Source of the DNA: Tritrichomonas musculus
Lineage: Eukaryota; Parabasalia; Tritrichomonadida; Tritrichomonadidae
Reading direction: 5' to 3'
DNA: 64,000 nucleotides
Assembly: GCA_039105265.1 (NCBI GenBank)
Contig: JAPFFF010000003.1
Coordinates: 1,984,001-2,048,000, forward strand
In this document: in pieces, positions 21,241 through 31,462 of the stretch
Layout: each line of letters starts with the position of its first letter
Numbering within the stretch: the stretch's first letter is position 1
Position numbers and translations under genes: made by a program
Notes under the pieces: model-generated
Database searches by the model: none
What the model was told of the DNA's origin: nothing
Seen by the model: the letters and a program-made list of their open reading frames with translations, nothing else

Positions 21241-23805
21241 ATGTTTGATTTCTTAAAAGGAGCAGAACCTGTTTCTCAATGTACCCCTCCAAAGTTCGTT
21301 CCAGTCGAAGTTTTGAATGAAGGAGAGCAAAAAAAGCTTGTGGCAGAATATATTGAGAAAGCAAAAGGTTACACATTCTTAATTAATAGATGTTTAGATA
21401 GTCAAGATGTCGATGGAGCCTTTAACCATGGAGCAGCCCTTGCCGATTTACTTCAAACTGAAAGTTTCAATCCTCACAATTATTATGAACTCTACAACGT
21501 CGTTTCTGAAGCCTTGTTGAATCTTGGCTTCCAAGTTTCAGACAAGAATCGATTTACTAATGAACAAGTTTGCAGTCAGTATGAAATCGCTCAATACCGA
21601 AAAGGAGTTGTTCAGCGTTTATACTTAATGATAACTGTTGCCCCAGAACTTTCAACAAGAGGATACGCTCGTGTTTTAGATGTTCTTTCTGATTTAGCTG
21701 TTATGATTAAGCAATCGCAAAATGTTACTCATTCTCTTTTCCTTCGATACTTTCTTCTCTGTGCCTATAAATCTCATCTCGCAGATTCAACACCTGTTGA
21801 AACAGAAAGAACAGTCCACTTTCTTCTTCACAACTTCGCTCAAATGAACAGAATGTGGGTCAGAATGGCTGAAGCACACGCTTCAGCATCCGCAGAAGTT
21901 AGTAAGCCGTCTTCTTCTCCAGATAATGAAAAAGTTCTTTCAAATCAAGAACAGCGAAAAGAATTATCTGTTTTAGTTGGTATGAACCTTTCTCGAGTTT
22001 CATCATTAAATAATCTCACTCCTGAGATGTACAGCAAAATTATCCTCCCCTATGTTTTGAAGCATGTTGACTTATGCGAAGATGCATTAGCTCAATCAGA
22101 AATTTTGCAATTTATTGTTCATGCATTCCCTGCAGACTTTCAAATGTTAACAGTTGATCAATTATTTGGTATCTTCGGAAAAGTTGATCAAAGTGTACCA
22201 ATTTTATCAATAGTTAATCAACTTCTTACAAGATTCCTTGGATTTGATGGTGAATTAATTGATTCAACTAGTGGGAAAACAACATTTGTTACTGTTGCCA
22301 AAAACATTGAAGAATTATTTAATTCCGAAGGTAGTCTTGCTTTGATTAACAAATTTGAGGTTTTAGAAAAATTGTTGCGCTTTGCTTTAAAAGTCAACTC
22401 CAAAGATGTCCGAAACATCAAAAACTTATTCAAATTTGCTGACTTCCAAATTGATCTTGCAATTGGAGAAGAGCAATTGACATCTAAAGATGCTTCAAGA
22501 GCCCTCCTTTCATTTGTTAAGTCTCCATTTGATGCATTTAAATGGAATTCTGACGATTCTGAAGAAGAGGCAGAAACTTCACCTCTTGTTATATTGTCAC
22601 AAATTGATCATCTTCCATCATTAATTAAGCGTCTTCTTCCAAGTGATCGAGGAATCATTGCCACTGAAATTTGCAAGATATTAATCCATTCATCAATTAC
22701 AATTACAACATTGGCACAATTCTCATTCATTCTTAACTTAACGTCCTCCCTTGTCCGTGAAGGACCAGGATCTTCGTATTTCTTTGCTATGTTAACTCTT
22801 ATTGATACAGGAAGTGTCGAAAGCACAATGTCTATTGTTCAAGAGCTTGCTAATGTCATGGACACTGCATTTACTGAAAAAGCTGCTTCAAAAGCAGTTC
22901 TTCCAATTGGATTCAAGGTCATTCGTCTTATGCATGATGCCGAAAAAGATAGTCTTATCAAATTGGTTCAATTTTTAGCTCAATTTGTTAAGAGGAATGC
23001 CCCGAAGAATCCAAAGAGTTGTGTTCAATTATGTATAGAAGCTGCACGTACATTAGATAGACTTGAATTCGGAGAGGAAGCCACCCAATTTGCTACAACT
23101 GCGGTTTCCGACTTCTTTGATCTTTTGCGTGGACAATATGAAAAGAGAAGAGGAACTGAAGGTATTTCTGCATTATTTGACGTCTTCCTCTATGTCACAA
23201 ACTTTGTTGTATCAGCAACCACAGTCGATTTTGCAACATCTCTTAATTCACAACTTTGTTCTATTGCTGCAACATTCAGTTCTGATTCACAATCTGGTGA
23301 TTCTCAAAACTCTAATTTAGCCAATTTGAAGCCTGTACAAGCAACAATTGCTTGTTCGTCCTTTGCTAATTGTGCAAACTTATTCTGGAGAAAAGATCAA
23401 CGTATGAATGAAGTTAAAAACGTTCAAGCTTGCTTAGCTAAAGCTTGTCAAGTTGCGGCAACCAACTCAAATCTTGCTGTTTCATTAGAATTATTATATT
23501 CCGTCTTAAGTTGGGCCGTTTTCTTCATTGAAAATGGATGCTCAATTGACATTAAATGGATTCAAGCATTAATTTCCCTCATAAGAAAGAAACAAGGAGA
23601 AATTGAACAATCTGGCCAATCACTTGATACGGCAATTTCAAAGACAACAAGGAATTTCTATACAAATACGGTAAAGCACATTCAAGAAAATAACCTTATT
23701 CAAGGTGATAACGGTGGTGATGACGACGAAGAAGATGAAGGTGATTGGAATGGTGAAGGAGAAGGAGACGAAGATGGTGATGGTGAAGCCGAAGAAGATG
23801 AGTAG
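21241..23805 (+). CDS. VPS35: Retromer subunit VPS35
   Basis: An 854-residue alpha-solenoid; animal and yeast VPS35 are about 790-940 residues. The N-terminus holds the family's most conserved block: 'INRCLDSQDVDGAFNHGAALADLLQTE', 'YYELYNVVSEAL' and 'QRLYLMITVAPEL' (124-136; PRLYLLITVG in other eukaryotes, the VPS26-binding region), followed by 'SLFLRYFLLCAYK' (PLRGLFLRNYLLQ in others). The rest is HEAT-like helices that would hold VPS29. VPS35 is the scaffold of retromer on endosomes, returning cargo to the Golgi or surface. An acid tail of about 35 residues (Asp/Glu/Gly runs from about 820) closes the protein, which is not typical. The start is unambiguous. Confidence 0.93.
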   Translation: MFDFLKGAEPVSQCTPPKFVPVEVLNEGEQKKLVAEYIEKAKGYTFLINRCLDSQDVDGAFNHGAALADLLQTESFNPHNYYELYNVVSEALLNLGFQVSDKNRFTNEQVCSQYEIAQYRKGVVQRLYLMITVAPELSTRGYARVLDVLSDLAVMIKQSQNVTHSLFLRYFLLCAYKSHLADSTPVETERTVHFLLHNFAQMNRMWVRMAEAHASASAEVSKPSSSPDNEKVLSNQEQRKELSVLVGMNLSRVSSLNNLTPEMYSKIILPYVLKHVDLCEDALAQSEILQFIVHAFPADFQMLTVDQLFGIFGKVDQSVPILSIVNQLLTRFLGFDGELIDSTSGKTTFVTVAKNIEELFNSEGSLALINKFEVLEKLLRFALKVNSKDVRNIKNLFKFADFQIDLAIGEEQLTSKDASRALLSFVKSPFDAFKWNSDDSEEEAETSPLVILSQIDHLPSLIKRLLPSDRGIIATEICKILIHSSITITTLAQFSFILNLTSSLVREGPGSSYFFAMLTLIDTGSVESTMSIVQELANVMDTAFTEKAASKAVLPIGFKVIRLMHDAEKDSLIKLVQFLAQFVKRNAPKNPKSCVQLCIEAARTLDRLEFGEEATQFATTAVSDFFDLLRGQYEKRRGTEGISALFDVFLYVTNFVVSATTVDFATSLNSQLCSIAATFSSDSQSGDSQNSNLANLKPVQATIACSSFANCANLFWRKDQRMNEVKNVQACLAKACQVAATNSNLAVSLELLYSVLSWAVFFIENGCSIDIKWIQALISLIRKKQGEIEQSGQSLDTAISKTTRNFYTNTVKHIQENNLIQGDNGGDDDEEDEGDWNGEGEGDEDGDGEAEEDE

Positions 23806-23903
23806 AAATTTTAGGTTTGATTTCTTTTTGGACTGAAGTTGTAATTTCATTAAAAAAGGAACTTTTTTTCGTATGTATATTTTTTATTTTTATTCGATTT
23901 CTA

Positions 23904-23913
23904 CTAACGTATA
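23904..23913. promoter_or_regulatory. TATACGTTAG motif (reverse strand)
   Basis: CTAACGTATA is the exact complement of the TATACGTTAG seen at 1981-1990 and lies about 110 bases before the next start codon. Confidence 0.35.
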
Positions 23914-24022
23914 ATAGATTAAAGGTTAACCAAACTATTCTATTATTATTAACCAACCGTTAAAAATCCAACAGAATTTTCATAATCAGGATTAATCAAA
24001 TAATTAAATAAAAGAATAAAAT

Positions 24023-24964
24023 ATGAAGAGGTACATGTATTTTGATACTGCTTTCGATACGATATCTAATATCAATAATTCACTTTATATTGAAGATAAT
24101 CATATTTCTTTTTCTTCAAAAACCAAAAAAACATTAGTAAAAGCAGTAGTTTTTGAAAATTTTTTCACAAGAGTATATGGAGCTTTTTATTTCAATAACC
24201 TCGAATCTGGGCTCTCAATCAATTCGAATAAAGCTGCACATTTTTATATATTTGATCATATTTCTAACCATTTTTTAATTTCTGCAACATTGTCAAGCCC
24301 TAACTTTGTCCCTGCAATAAACGAAATCAAGAAAAAAGAAATTTATTTATCTAAATCTTTAGGCTCCTTTTCAGCCAAATATTCAAATCCAAGCAGCTTA
24401 ACCTCTTGTTTATTTCAATTTGGTCTCAGAAATGATCAATCTCCTATGTCTGTTTTTTCCTTTTCCCGTGGAGGATTTAATTTTGCTGTTAAAGGAGTTT
24501 TAACGGATCGAGCAAATCTTGTTTATACATCAATTCTGATGCATGGAATTATTGCTTCATTAAAATTTGATGTATCCCTTTCTCAGCTTCAAGGTATTGA
24601 ATGTGGATATTTATACAATAAGTCAAACGATAACAAAAAGAATAATACTTTATATGCTTTATATAATATAAGTAAGCAGAACCTTGAGTTTGGTGGTTTT
24701 GGACTGATTGGAAATAAAAGAATTGCAGCCAGTGGAAGATACGAAATTAAATCAAAAGAATTTACTACTGAATTTGGGGGATTTATTTTTGATGTAGGAG
24801 AACTTCGATTAAAGTTCAATTCAAAACAGCAACTCGAATTTTTGACAAAGTTATCACCAAAGCCATGGGCTGACGTCTCTTTTAAAACTACTTCTACTAT
24901 AAGCAATGCAATGATTAAATCAGTTACTTTTGGCTGGTCGCTTGACTTCCACAAAGATTTTTAA
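24023..24964 (+). CDS. Putative mitochondrial-type (hydrogenosomal) beta-barrel outer-membrane protein, Tom40/VDAC-like
   Basis: A 313-residue protein with no hydrophobic helix and no N-terminal signal. The body is a series of short alternating polar/apolar strands ('SVFSFSRGGFNFAVKGVLT', 'LEFGGFGLIGNKRIAASGRYEI', 'FTTEFGGFIFDVGELRLKFNSKQQLEF', 'ADVSFKTT'), the texture of a 19-strand porin-3 barrel. The end, T-F-G-W-S-L-D-F (302-309), fits the mitochondrial beta-signal (polar-x-Gly-x-x-hydrophobic-x-hydrophobic) used by Tom40, Sam50 and VDAC for insertion by SAM. Length suits Tom40 or VDAC. Trichomonads keep divergent Tom40 and other barrels in the hydrogenosome outer membrane, so this is the best reading. 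Sequence alone does not tell Tom40 from VDAC or a lineage-specific barrel. Confidence 0.6.
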   Translation: MKRYMYFDTAFDTISNINNSLYIEDNHISFSSKTKKTLVKAVVFENFFTRVYGAFYFNNLESGLSINSNKAAHFYIFDHISNHFLISATLSSPNFVPAINEIKKKEIYLSKSLGSFSAKYSNPSSLTSCLFQFGLRNDQSPMSVFSFSRGGFNFAVKGVLTDRANLVYTSILMHGIIASLKFDVSLSQLQGIECGYLYNKSNDNKKNNTLYALYNISKQNLEFGGFGLIGNKRIAASGRYEIKSKEFTTEFGGFIFDVGELRLKFNSKQQLEFLTKLSPKPWADVSFKTTSTISNAMIKSVTFGWSLDFHKDF

Positions 24965-25389
24965 TTATTCTATTTGTTTTGGTAATATTTGATTAATTGT
25001 TATTTATCAACTACCAAAACAGATGCTCATAGTTATTACTTTTGTTTATATGGTATTTAGCCTATCTGCTTTGATTGAACTTGTACTTTCTATAATATTT
25101 TTTACTAATAAACTTTACTCATAATAATGATAAGTAGCACGAATTGTTGTTTTTAATAGATTTTTTAAATTCAAAGATATTATTTTAGAATTGCTTTTGT
25201 ATTTTTCATGAACTTCATTAAATATGATCTTAATTGCAAATTATTAATATGAAAATAGAGGCGTGAACCATATTAATGTCTAATATCTTTTAGAAGTCAG
25301 GTTTGACAGTCAAAATCACGAATTTTATTAAATTAATACATATATTATTAAAATACAAATAATAAATATAACACCAAATTATATGAATG
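24965..25389. other. Spacer between convergent genes, with a small hairpin
   Basis: The two flanking genes converge here. A hairpin with CGTGA (25262-25266) and TCACG (25316-25320) encloses a perfect short palindrome, TTTGACaGTCAAA (25302-25314). No gene is visible; this could be a 3'-end structure or chance. Confidence 0.35.
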
Positions 25390-26802
25390 TCAAGATACAT
25401 TATGATCAGAATGATTTGCAAATGATGGGATAAATAATGGTGTTTGTTTTTTTATGAGAACTTTTTTGTTTGAGTTCAAAGAAGGTATTCGTAAGGTAAA
25501 TATAGGTCCTGAACTGCATTTACAATTCGATAATTGAGGATGTGCTTGCCCACTTATTAATTTTTGTTTCATGCCCAATTGAGCAGAAATCATTCTATCT
25601 TTGGTTTCTAGTTTGGGGATTTTTTTTGGGAGAGTTTTTTGTGGTGAAAGTGACAGTACCATTTGTTGTGAAGGCATATTTCGTGATGATAAGGATGGGT
25701 GATTTGTGATAGAGTTTATTAACGGTTCTTCATTTGTTAGTGACATAAAAGAAGAAGCAACGCATGATATTCCCAAACGACTAGCTTGGCAGGAAAATAA
25801 ATGGGAAAGTTTGAATTGCCAATATAAAATGTTATAATGAATTGTTTGTGGAGTGCCAGTTTTTGAGTTAAATTGTTTGCATAATGTTTCATAATTGCAA
25901 TCTGGGATCATTTTAATAATATCTGGATCAAATTTATGCTCAGAAGCATCAGAATATCCAATGAAATCAAAACTTTCAAAGAATTTTTCTCTAGATAAGG
26001 CACTACATTCCGAATCATTTAACCATTTATGGTCTAAAATCTCTTCTATTTTAATCCGATCATTAGGATTTTTTTCCAGCATTCTTTTAATTAAGTCTCT
26101 CGATTCTGGTGTAGAAAATGGTATTGGAGGTGGGTCACTGTTAATAATTTTATGAATTAAATTTTGAGTATTGACATCATCAAAAGGTAATTGACCAGTT
26201 AAAAGAGAATAAGATATAACGCCAGCACTCCAAATATCGACTTCTTTTGCATAAGATTTGCCAAGAATCAGCTCTGGAGAACAATATGGAAGAGATCCGC
26301 ATTTTGTTGACATTATATTGCTTTCACTACTAACACCGAAATCAAGAAGCTTGATGACATCATTTTCTTCATCATAAATGATATTTTCCAATTTCAAATC
26401 TCTATGTGCTATATTACAAGATACATGCAAAAAAAATAAGGAATATGAAAGCTGGCTAATAATTTTTTTAGCCTCATTTTCAGACATTCCACCAGAATCA
26501 TTAAGTTTTTCGAGAAGTGTTACTTTACCAACGTATTCTAAGACCAAAACAAGTGTATTATTATTATTAATTGAAAGCATGCCATAAAATTTTGTAATGT
26601 ACGGGTGGCTTATCTTCCTGTGAATTCTAATTTCCCTTTTTATGTAATGAAGCTGGGTTTCATCTAAATGAGACACTTGAATCATTTTTAAACAAACTTT
26701 AATATTGGTATTAATATGTGTCGCATAGCAAACAGTCGATGTTTCGCTCTGATATATGAGTTCAATGTCTTTAAAAATTGATTGTAGCTCAGCGAAATAC
26801 AT
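25390..26802 (-). CDS. CAMK/SNF1-type serine/threonine protein kinase
   Basis: A 470-residue protein from the ATG at 26802; the frame extends upstream only by a GTG. The kinase domain covers about residues 12-268. K39 in 'VCLKMIQ' is the VAIK lysine, HRDLKLEN (133-140) the catalytic loop, LDFGVSS (153-159) the DFG, and 'GSLPYCSPEL' the activation segment and SPE. 'VDIWSAGVISYSLLTGQLPFDD' and 'HKWL' are typical of CAMK-like kinases. The glycine-rich loop ('LIYQSETSTVCYA') has lost its glycines, although the other catalytic residues are intact, so activity is likely. The C-terminal 200 residues are Ser/Pro-rich with no domain I recognise; a UBA or KA1 domain is not evident. It converges with the beta-barrel gene. 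Confidence 0.88.
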   Translation of the reverse strand: MYFAELQSIFKDIELIYQSETSTVCYATHINTNIKVCLKMIQVSHLDETQLHYIKREIRIHRKISHPYITKFYGMLSINNNNTLVLVLEYVGKVTLLEKLNDSGGMSENEAKKIISQLSYSLFFLHVSCNIAHRDLKLENIIYDEENDVIKLLDFGVSSESNIMSTKCGSLPYCSPELILGKSYAKEVDIWSAGVISYSLLTGQLPFDDVNTQNLIHKIINSDPPPIPFSTPESRDLIKRMLEKNPNDRIKIEEILDHKWLNDSECSALSREKFFESFDFIGYSDASEHKFDPDIIKMIPDCNYETLCKQFNSKTGTPQTIHYNILYWQFKLSHLFSCQASRLGISCVASSFMSLTNEEPLINSITNHPSLSSRNMPSQQMVLSLSPQKTLPKKIPKLETKDRMISAQLGMKQKLISGQAHPQLSNCKCSSGPIFTLRIPSLNSNKKVLIKKQTPLFIPSFANHSDHNVS

Positions 26803-28212
26803 TAATATTTTATTTAAATATTCAATGAAAATTGAACAATTAGATTTCGTTAATAAAAAATACACTCACAATTTTTCACACAATTTATTTGATTTTAGCA
26901 AAATTGCATTTCACAATGGTCAATTTAGAATATCCATTTCGTGAATATTCATATTTAAGCCAAGGACGAAATAAAATCATAGAATGTGATACAAATGTTT
27001 TAAACAAAAAGTTGATTTATTTTCGGAAAAAGGAAAATCAATAAATTTTTGAAATAAAAAAATTTCAAATTGAATAATATTCTCTCAAACTATTCATTTA
27101 TCTTGCTAATAGAAATAATTGAATGATTTATTTTTTATGCATTTTTTTTTTTTTTCAAAATTGAATCCATGTATTGAAAAGAGATATTATTATAATTTGT
27201 ATATGGATGTCAGATTTAGAAGTAATTTTGGAAATAAAAATAATAAATGGTTTTCTTGTTTTCAAAAATAGGAACTTTTTAAGTTGTCAAGTATCGAAAA
27301 AATTGATAACAATTTATTCCCCAGAATTAAAAATTTTGATAACTTTATTAGCTCAAATTCAAATATGGGCTGCTTTTGTATAGCAGTAATCATGTGATGT
27401 GAAAAATATTGAATTAAAAACAAAAATTTTATAACTTTTTCATTAAAAAGCATAGAAATATTTTGTATTTAAATAGCAGTTTTTTTTCACTTCATGTGAT
27501 TTCTCACGAAAAGTGGTTTTAAAAGAAAAACGACCACCTAAATTACCAAAAAAATGGCTTTAATTTCCATCTTTTTGGGAAGTCCCATCTCTTTTAAATT
27601 CATTCTTTGAGTGAACTAGGATGCATTCTTGGTGTTTGAGGCGTAAAACTATCTCCAATGCAAGAAAACTAAGAAATTCCAAGTAGCATTTTGTTGATTA
27701 CGTTTTAAAATTTTATTTTACCTTAAGGTGAATATTATCTTTCAAAAAAAGTATCACATCATGTGATTTAGAGGTTTTCACCTTAAGTGGCTTAACGGTC
27801 ATATGTAACGTAACTATTTTTAATTGCATATTCCTGATTAATCTATTGAATTCATTCAATAAAAACAATAAAAAAATTTTATATTCAGCCTATTAATTTA
27901 AATATAACATAGATTATCGTATAAAATTACTATCATATATTAATAATTCTTATTTCACAAAATTTTTTCAATATTTTTACAGAGGCATGTCAACCAAAAT
28001 TCTACTCGATAATTTTTTTTGAAAATGATAATATAAGATTTAAATGATGCATATTAAAACTTTTCCTCTTGAGCAAACGAAAACTTCTATACAGTTTTTA
28101 GTTTTCATTCAAATCATCATTTTTAACTCAATATCTTCTATTCAAAAAGTAGAGGTATTAAAATTTGATTTATTGAAAAATGAATTCTCTTTCATTTTTG
28201 ATAGGATCATGA
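26803..28212. other. Gene-poor AT-rich region, part 1
   Basis: Only short, non-coding-looking frames occur. Around 27480-27800 the composition is less extreme. CTTAAGGTGAA (27722-27732) and TTCACCTTAAG (27778-27788) form an inverted pair, and a third TTCACCTTAAG occurs near 47837. CATGTGAT recurs at about 27390, 27494 and 27757. These may be remains of a small repeat element, but no clear ends could be set. Confidence 0.35.
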
Positions 28213-28308
28213 TTGAATACCATTTCAATTTGAGAGAATATTTATTGAATAGCTTTTCAATTTGAGAGAAGGTTAATTGAATGTTCTTTCAATTTGAGAA
28301 GAACAAAT
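28213..28308. repeat. 32-bp tandem repeat, three copies
   Basis: Three consecutive units start at 28213, 28245 and 28277, each with TTGAAT, then TTTCAATTTGAGA. The units differ at a few positions. Each unit also holds an inverted pair (ATTGAA/TTCAAT), so the array can fold. The short open frame over this array is not a credible gene. Confidence 0.85.
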
Positions 28309-30429
28309 AAGTTTTATTTATAACTTGAATATTGAATTAATAAAAACTTATTTTATGATATAAATATACTTAGATATTAATTATGAATTTATAAAAGTAG
28401 TTTTATTTGCCTACCACAAAAATTATAAAATAAATATTTTAAAATATTTTATTTTACTTTTACAAAGTAAGTAAAATCATTATTTGATTCATAATAAAGA
28501 AGTATATAATTTTTATTAATCAAAAAAATAAATTTCTGCTCTAATATTCTAAAATATTTATTTAAAATATAATTATTTGAAAAAGTTCGATCGGTAAATA
28601 TAAAAAATGATTTATTTCAAAATTTTTTTTATATAATTTTAAAGTAAAATGAAATAAATTTATCATAAGTTCTATAAATCCTCTAAAAAGCATATTTTGA
28701 GCACTAATTATATTTTATTTTTTCAATGAACTATCAATTGAATTGAAAGTATAATATTAATGTATAGTAAGTTTTTAACAAAAAATTGGTTTTTTGTAAA
28801 TAAAATTTGATATGTAATTAATTTTTATCGCCCAAATCAATTTATGTATCTTTTATAATTCCAATAATCAAAAAAACTAGCCATAAATCTGAAAATTTTA
28901 AAATAATAGATTTTTTCAAATTTTTTCAAAAAAAGGTGGAAAAGCTAGTTATTTACAAAATAAATAAACTTTCTTATAAAAATACATATTTTTTTTCTTT
29001 TTTTTTTTATCTATGATTAAAAAAAGACGCTAGAAAATCAATAAACTGCCGTTCAAAAGTCGGCCCACCTTTCAGCTATAATTGGCCTTGGTGGGGGTTA
29101 TTTTATAACGTATTAATACAAAAAAGGGAACTTTTTTATTCAATTTTGGTCTGAGTTTTGAACCAATTCAAATTTATTATTTTCAATATTTTATATTAAA
29201 ATTGAATTAAAATAAAATTTTACTAACAAGTTCAAAAAGAGTGTAATTAACAGGCAAAATATATGGATATTCTATTTGAAAATGACGTAAATCAATAAGG
29301 GGAGCATTTATTTGAAAAAATTTTTCCGAGTTGAGTATGCTTTTGAAATATTTATACTGAATACTGGAAATGCCAAGCAAAAATCATAAAAATCAAAGAA
29401 GTATAATGGTGTATGGGCAAAAATCCAAGTGTAACTTCTAATTGCAAGATTGTTTATCAATAATTATAATTTTTGAACCTTTAATTTGGCACCAAAAGCA
29501 ATAAAAGACACAGTCGAGTTAAGTTATTGGTGAAATCTTATGAAAATGTCTGCATACTGAATTGATCCTTGATAATTTAATGAAAAATCAAAAATTTTAA
29601 AGATTAATTTGAAAAGAAATAATAAAGCTTATTAAAATTGAAATAAATATTTTTTGTCAAATAAATTGAGAGAAAAAAAGCTTGGGCTGGCATTTGAATT
29701 TAAGTTTATAGGACATGTTATATAAAAATAATATCGATTATTTTTAATTGTGAAATTTTGACCAAATAATATCAGAAAATAATAAAACAGAGTTTCTCGA
29801 AATCTAGCGCATGAAATTATTAATCATTAATATATTATTAAATTTATATAATATAGTTAAAAATTATTTTATTAAATTTAAAAAATACTGTGGGATTTTT
29901 TAAGGTGAATACCTCTCATATCATTTCAAAAGTTTAATAGGTCACAAGTGATCATAATGATTTATTTTAGGTGTAATTATTCGATTTAATGCCTAAAAAA
30001 AAAAATAGAATGATTTGTTAATTTTAAATGTAATAAAGATTTTTTATTATTGATTATTTTTATTTATCTCTAGATTATGTGATCTAAATTTATTAAATAT
30101 TTTGTATGGTAAATCATCAAGATAGTCATGATTCGAGATATCTCAACCCAAAAAATTGAATAAATTGTTCAAAAGTTGAAAATTTTGTTTGATTCAACCA
30201 AAAAAAATTGAGGAAATTGAAAAATATTTGAATAAAATAATTTGAGTTATTTATTTTTTATATTCAAAAAAATAAACACCAATATTGTGATAATTATATA
30301 GTTTGACAAGACAATAATATAATTATTAAATTAAAATATATATTTAAATTTACAATTTGATGAATAATTTTCACGAATCTTTTATTTATTGTTTTTTGAT
30401 GTAAAAACTTTAAAGTACGTTTTTTAATA
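28309..30429. other. Gene-poor AT-rich region, part 2
   Basis: No coding pattern on either strand. It contains repeat copy B (29052-29106). GTACGTTTTT (about 30415) is an ACGT-type motif just before the ankyrin gene start. Confidence 0.45.
29052..29106. repeat. Dispersed repeat, copy B
   Basis: Partner of 14631-14687. The shared order is CAAAAGTCGG, CCACCTTTCA, ATTGGCCTT, TATTTTAT. It is preceded by CCGTTCAAAAG (29049-29059), complementary to the tail of copy A. Confidence 0.55.
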
Positions 30430-31462
30430 ATGGCAACTTCGCCAACTCCTGATGTTATTCAAAAAGTATGCGATTTGTGCGCAACAGAGCAATTTGATGA
30501 ATTACGACAATTTATTCCATCAATAGTATCTCCCGATCAAAGTGTATGTTTTTATTATTCCAAAAAGATTACTAATATAACAGATTAAAAAATTCTATTT
30601 TTAATTTTTATTGTGTTTATCTCTGGATTTAGGCACGCTGATGGAAATTTGCTGCATGTATGTGCTCATTTTGGTAGTACTCAATGTGCGTCTTTTCTTC
30701 TTCGTCATGGTGCATCACCTAATTTAATTGACAAAATATCATTTAATTAATTGATAAAGTTTATTTTTTTCATATTTGATCATGTTCTAAAGTTTAAAAA
30801 TTTTATAGAACCCCTTTATTGATGGCATCTTGGCTTGGTCATACGCAAATTGTCATGTCATTACTGAGAGCAGGCGCTGATCCTAATATTCCAGAAGAAA
30901 TTTTTTTATTTTTGAATTGTGTTTCATTAATTTTTTTTTTTTAGTGTTCTTATATATCTTTTTAATTTTACTCCATTGCATCGGGCAGCAATTCGTGGAT
31001 ATACAGAAGTTGTTCAGCAATTAATTAAAGGAGGAGCTGATCCAAATGCTGTTGATTATGAAGGAATATCAAAAATTAATACATTTTTATTATACACCAC
31101 TTCATTTTGCTGTGAAAAATGGGCATTATGAATCTGTTGAAATTATTTACAGAGCAAGAGGTGATCCATTAAAATCAAATGACGTTCTTTCAATCAATCT
31201 TATTTGATTTCAATAATTTTTTATATTGTTTGTGCATTATAATTTTTATTTTACACCACTTGATTTTGCACAAAGATATGGATTTGATGACATTGTTCAA
31301 CTTTTAAATACTCCAAGAGCAAAACTTCAAGCTGTTTCAAGTGATAGAACTACAGAAACACCTAAATCTGGAATGTCGGTCAGGGATACGGAAAGGTCAA
31401 AAAGGACAGCTTCATCAACATATGAAAAAACTATTAACGAGTTACTTCAAATTAATGAATAG
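30430..31462 (+). CDS. Ankyrin-repeat gene split into six open blocks by short intervening sequences
   Basis: The gene starts at ATG 30430 and ends at TAG 31460-31462. Six open blocks code for a coherent ankyrin protein: 30430-30543 (MATSPTPDVIQ... to DQS), 30637-30735, 30810-30899, 30970-31065, 31094-31183 and 31253-31462. Blocks 2-5 encode 33, 30, 32 and 30 codons and each holds one repeat, beginning at or just before its TPLH-type motif (NLLHVCAHFG, TPLLMASWLG, TPLHRAAIRG, TPLHFAVKNG; block 6 starts TPLDFAQRYG). The gaps are 93, 74, 70, 28 and 69 bases, T-rich, and contain stops or shift frame. They fall at the same place in every repeat, just before TPLH. Gap 1 begins GTATGT and contains ACTAATATAACAG, resembling trichomonad intron ends, but splicing there does not restore an open frame. 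It is either an unusual intron-rich gene or a decayed one; codons in the blocks look conserved. Confidence 0.6.

Noticed and set aside
23638-23956. Minus-strand frames opposite the VPS35 tail
   Set aside because: His/Leu-rich mirror of the Asp/Glu codons on the other strand.
26803-26865. Extension of the CAMK-type kinase to 26865
   Set aside because: It begins with GTG; the ATG at 26802 suits the kinase domain boundary.
27174-28265. Short frames in the gene-poor region
   Set aside because: AT-rich chance frames; one runs over a tandem repeat.
30544-30583. Canonical 40-base intron GTATGT...ACTAATATAACAG in the ankyrin gene
   Set aside because: The ends look right, but joining the two sides leads to an in-frame stop within seven codons, and the next ankyrin block is 53 bases further on.
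30736-31093. Minor (AT-AC) introns in the ankyrin gene, from ATATC at two gap starts
   Set aside because: The 3' ends do not give AC in a phase that keeps the repeat, and the other gaps lack the motif; kept only as a remark.
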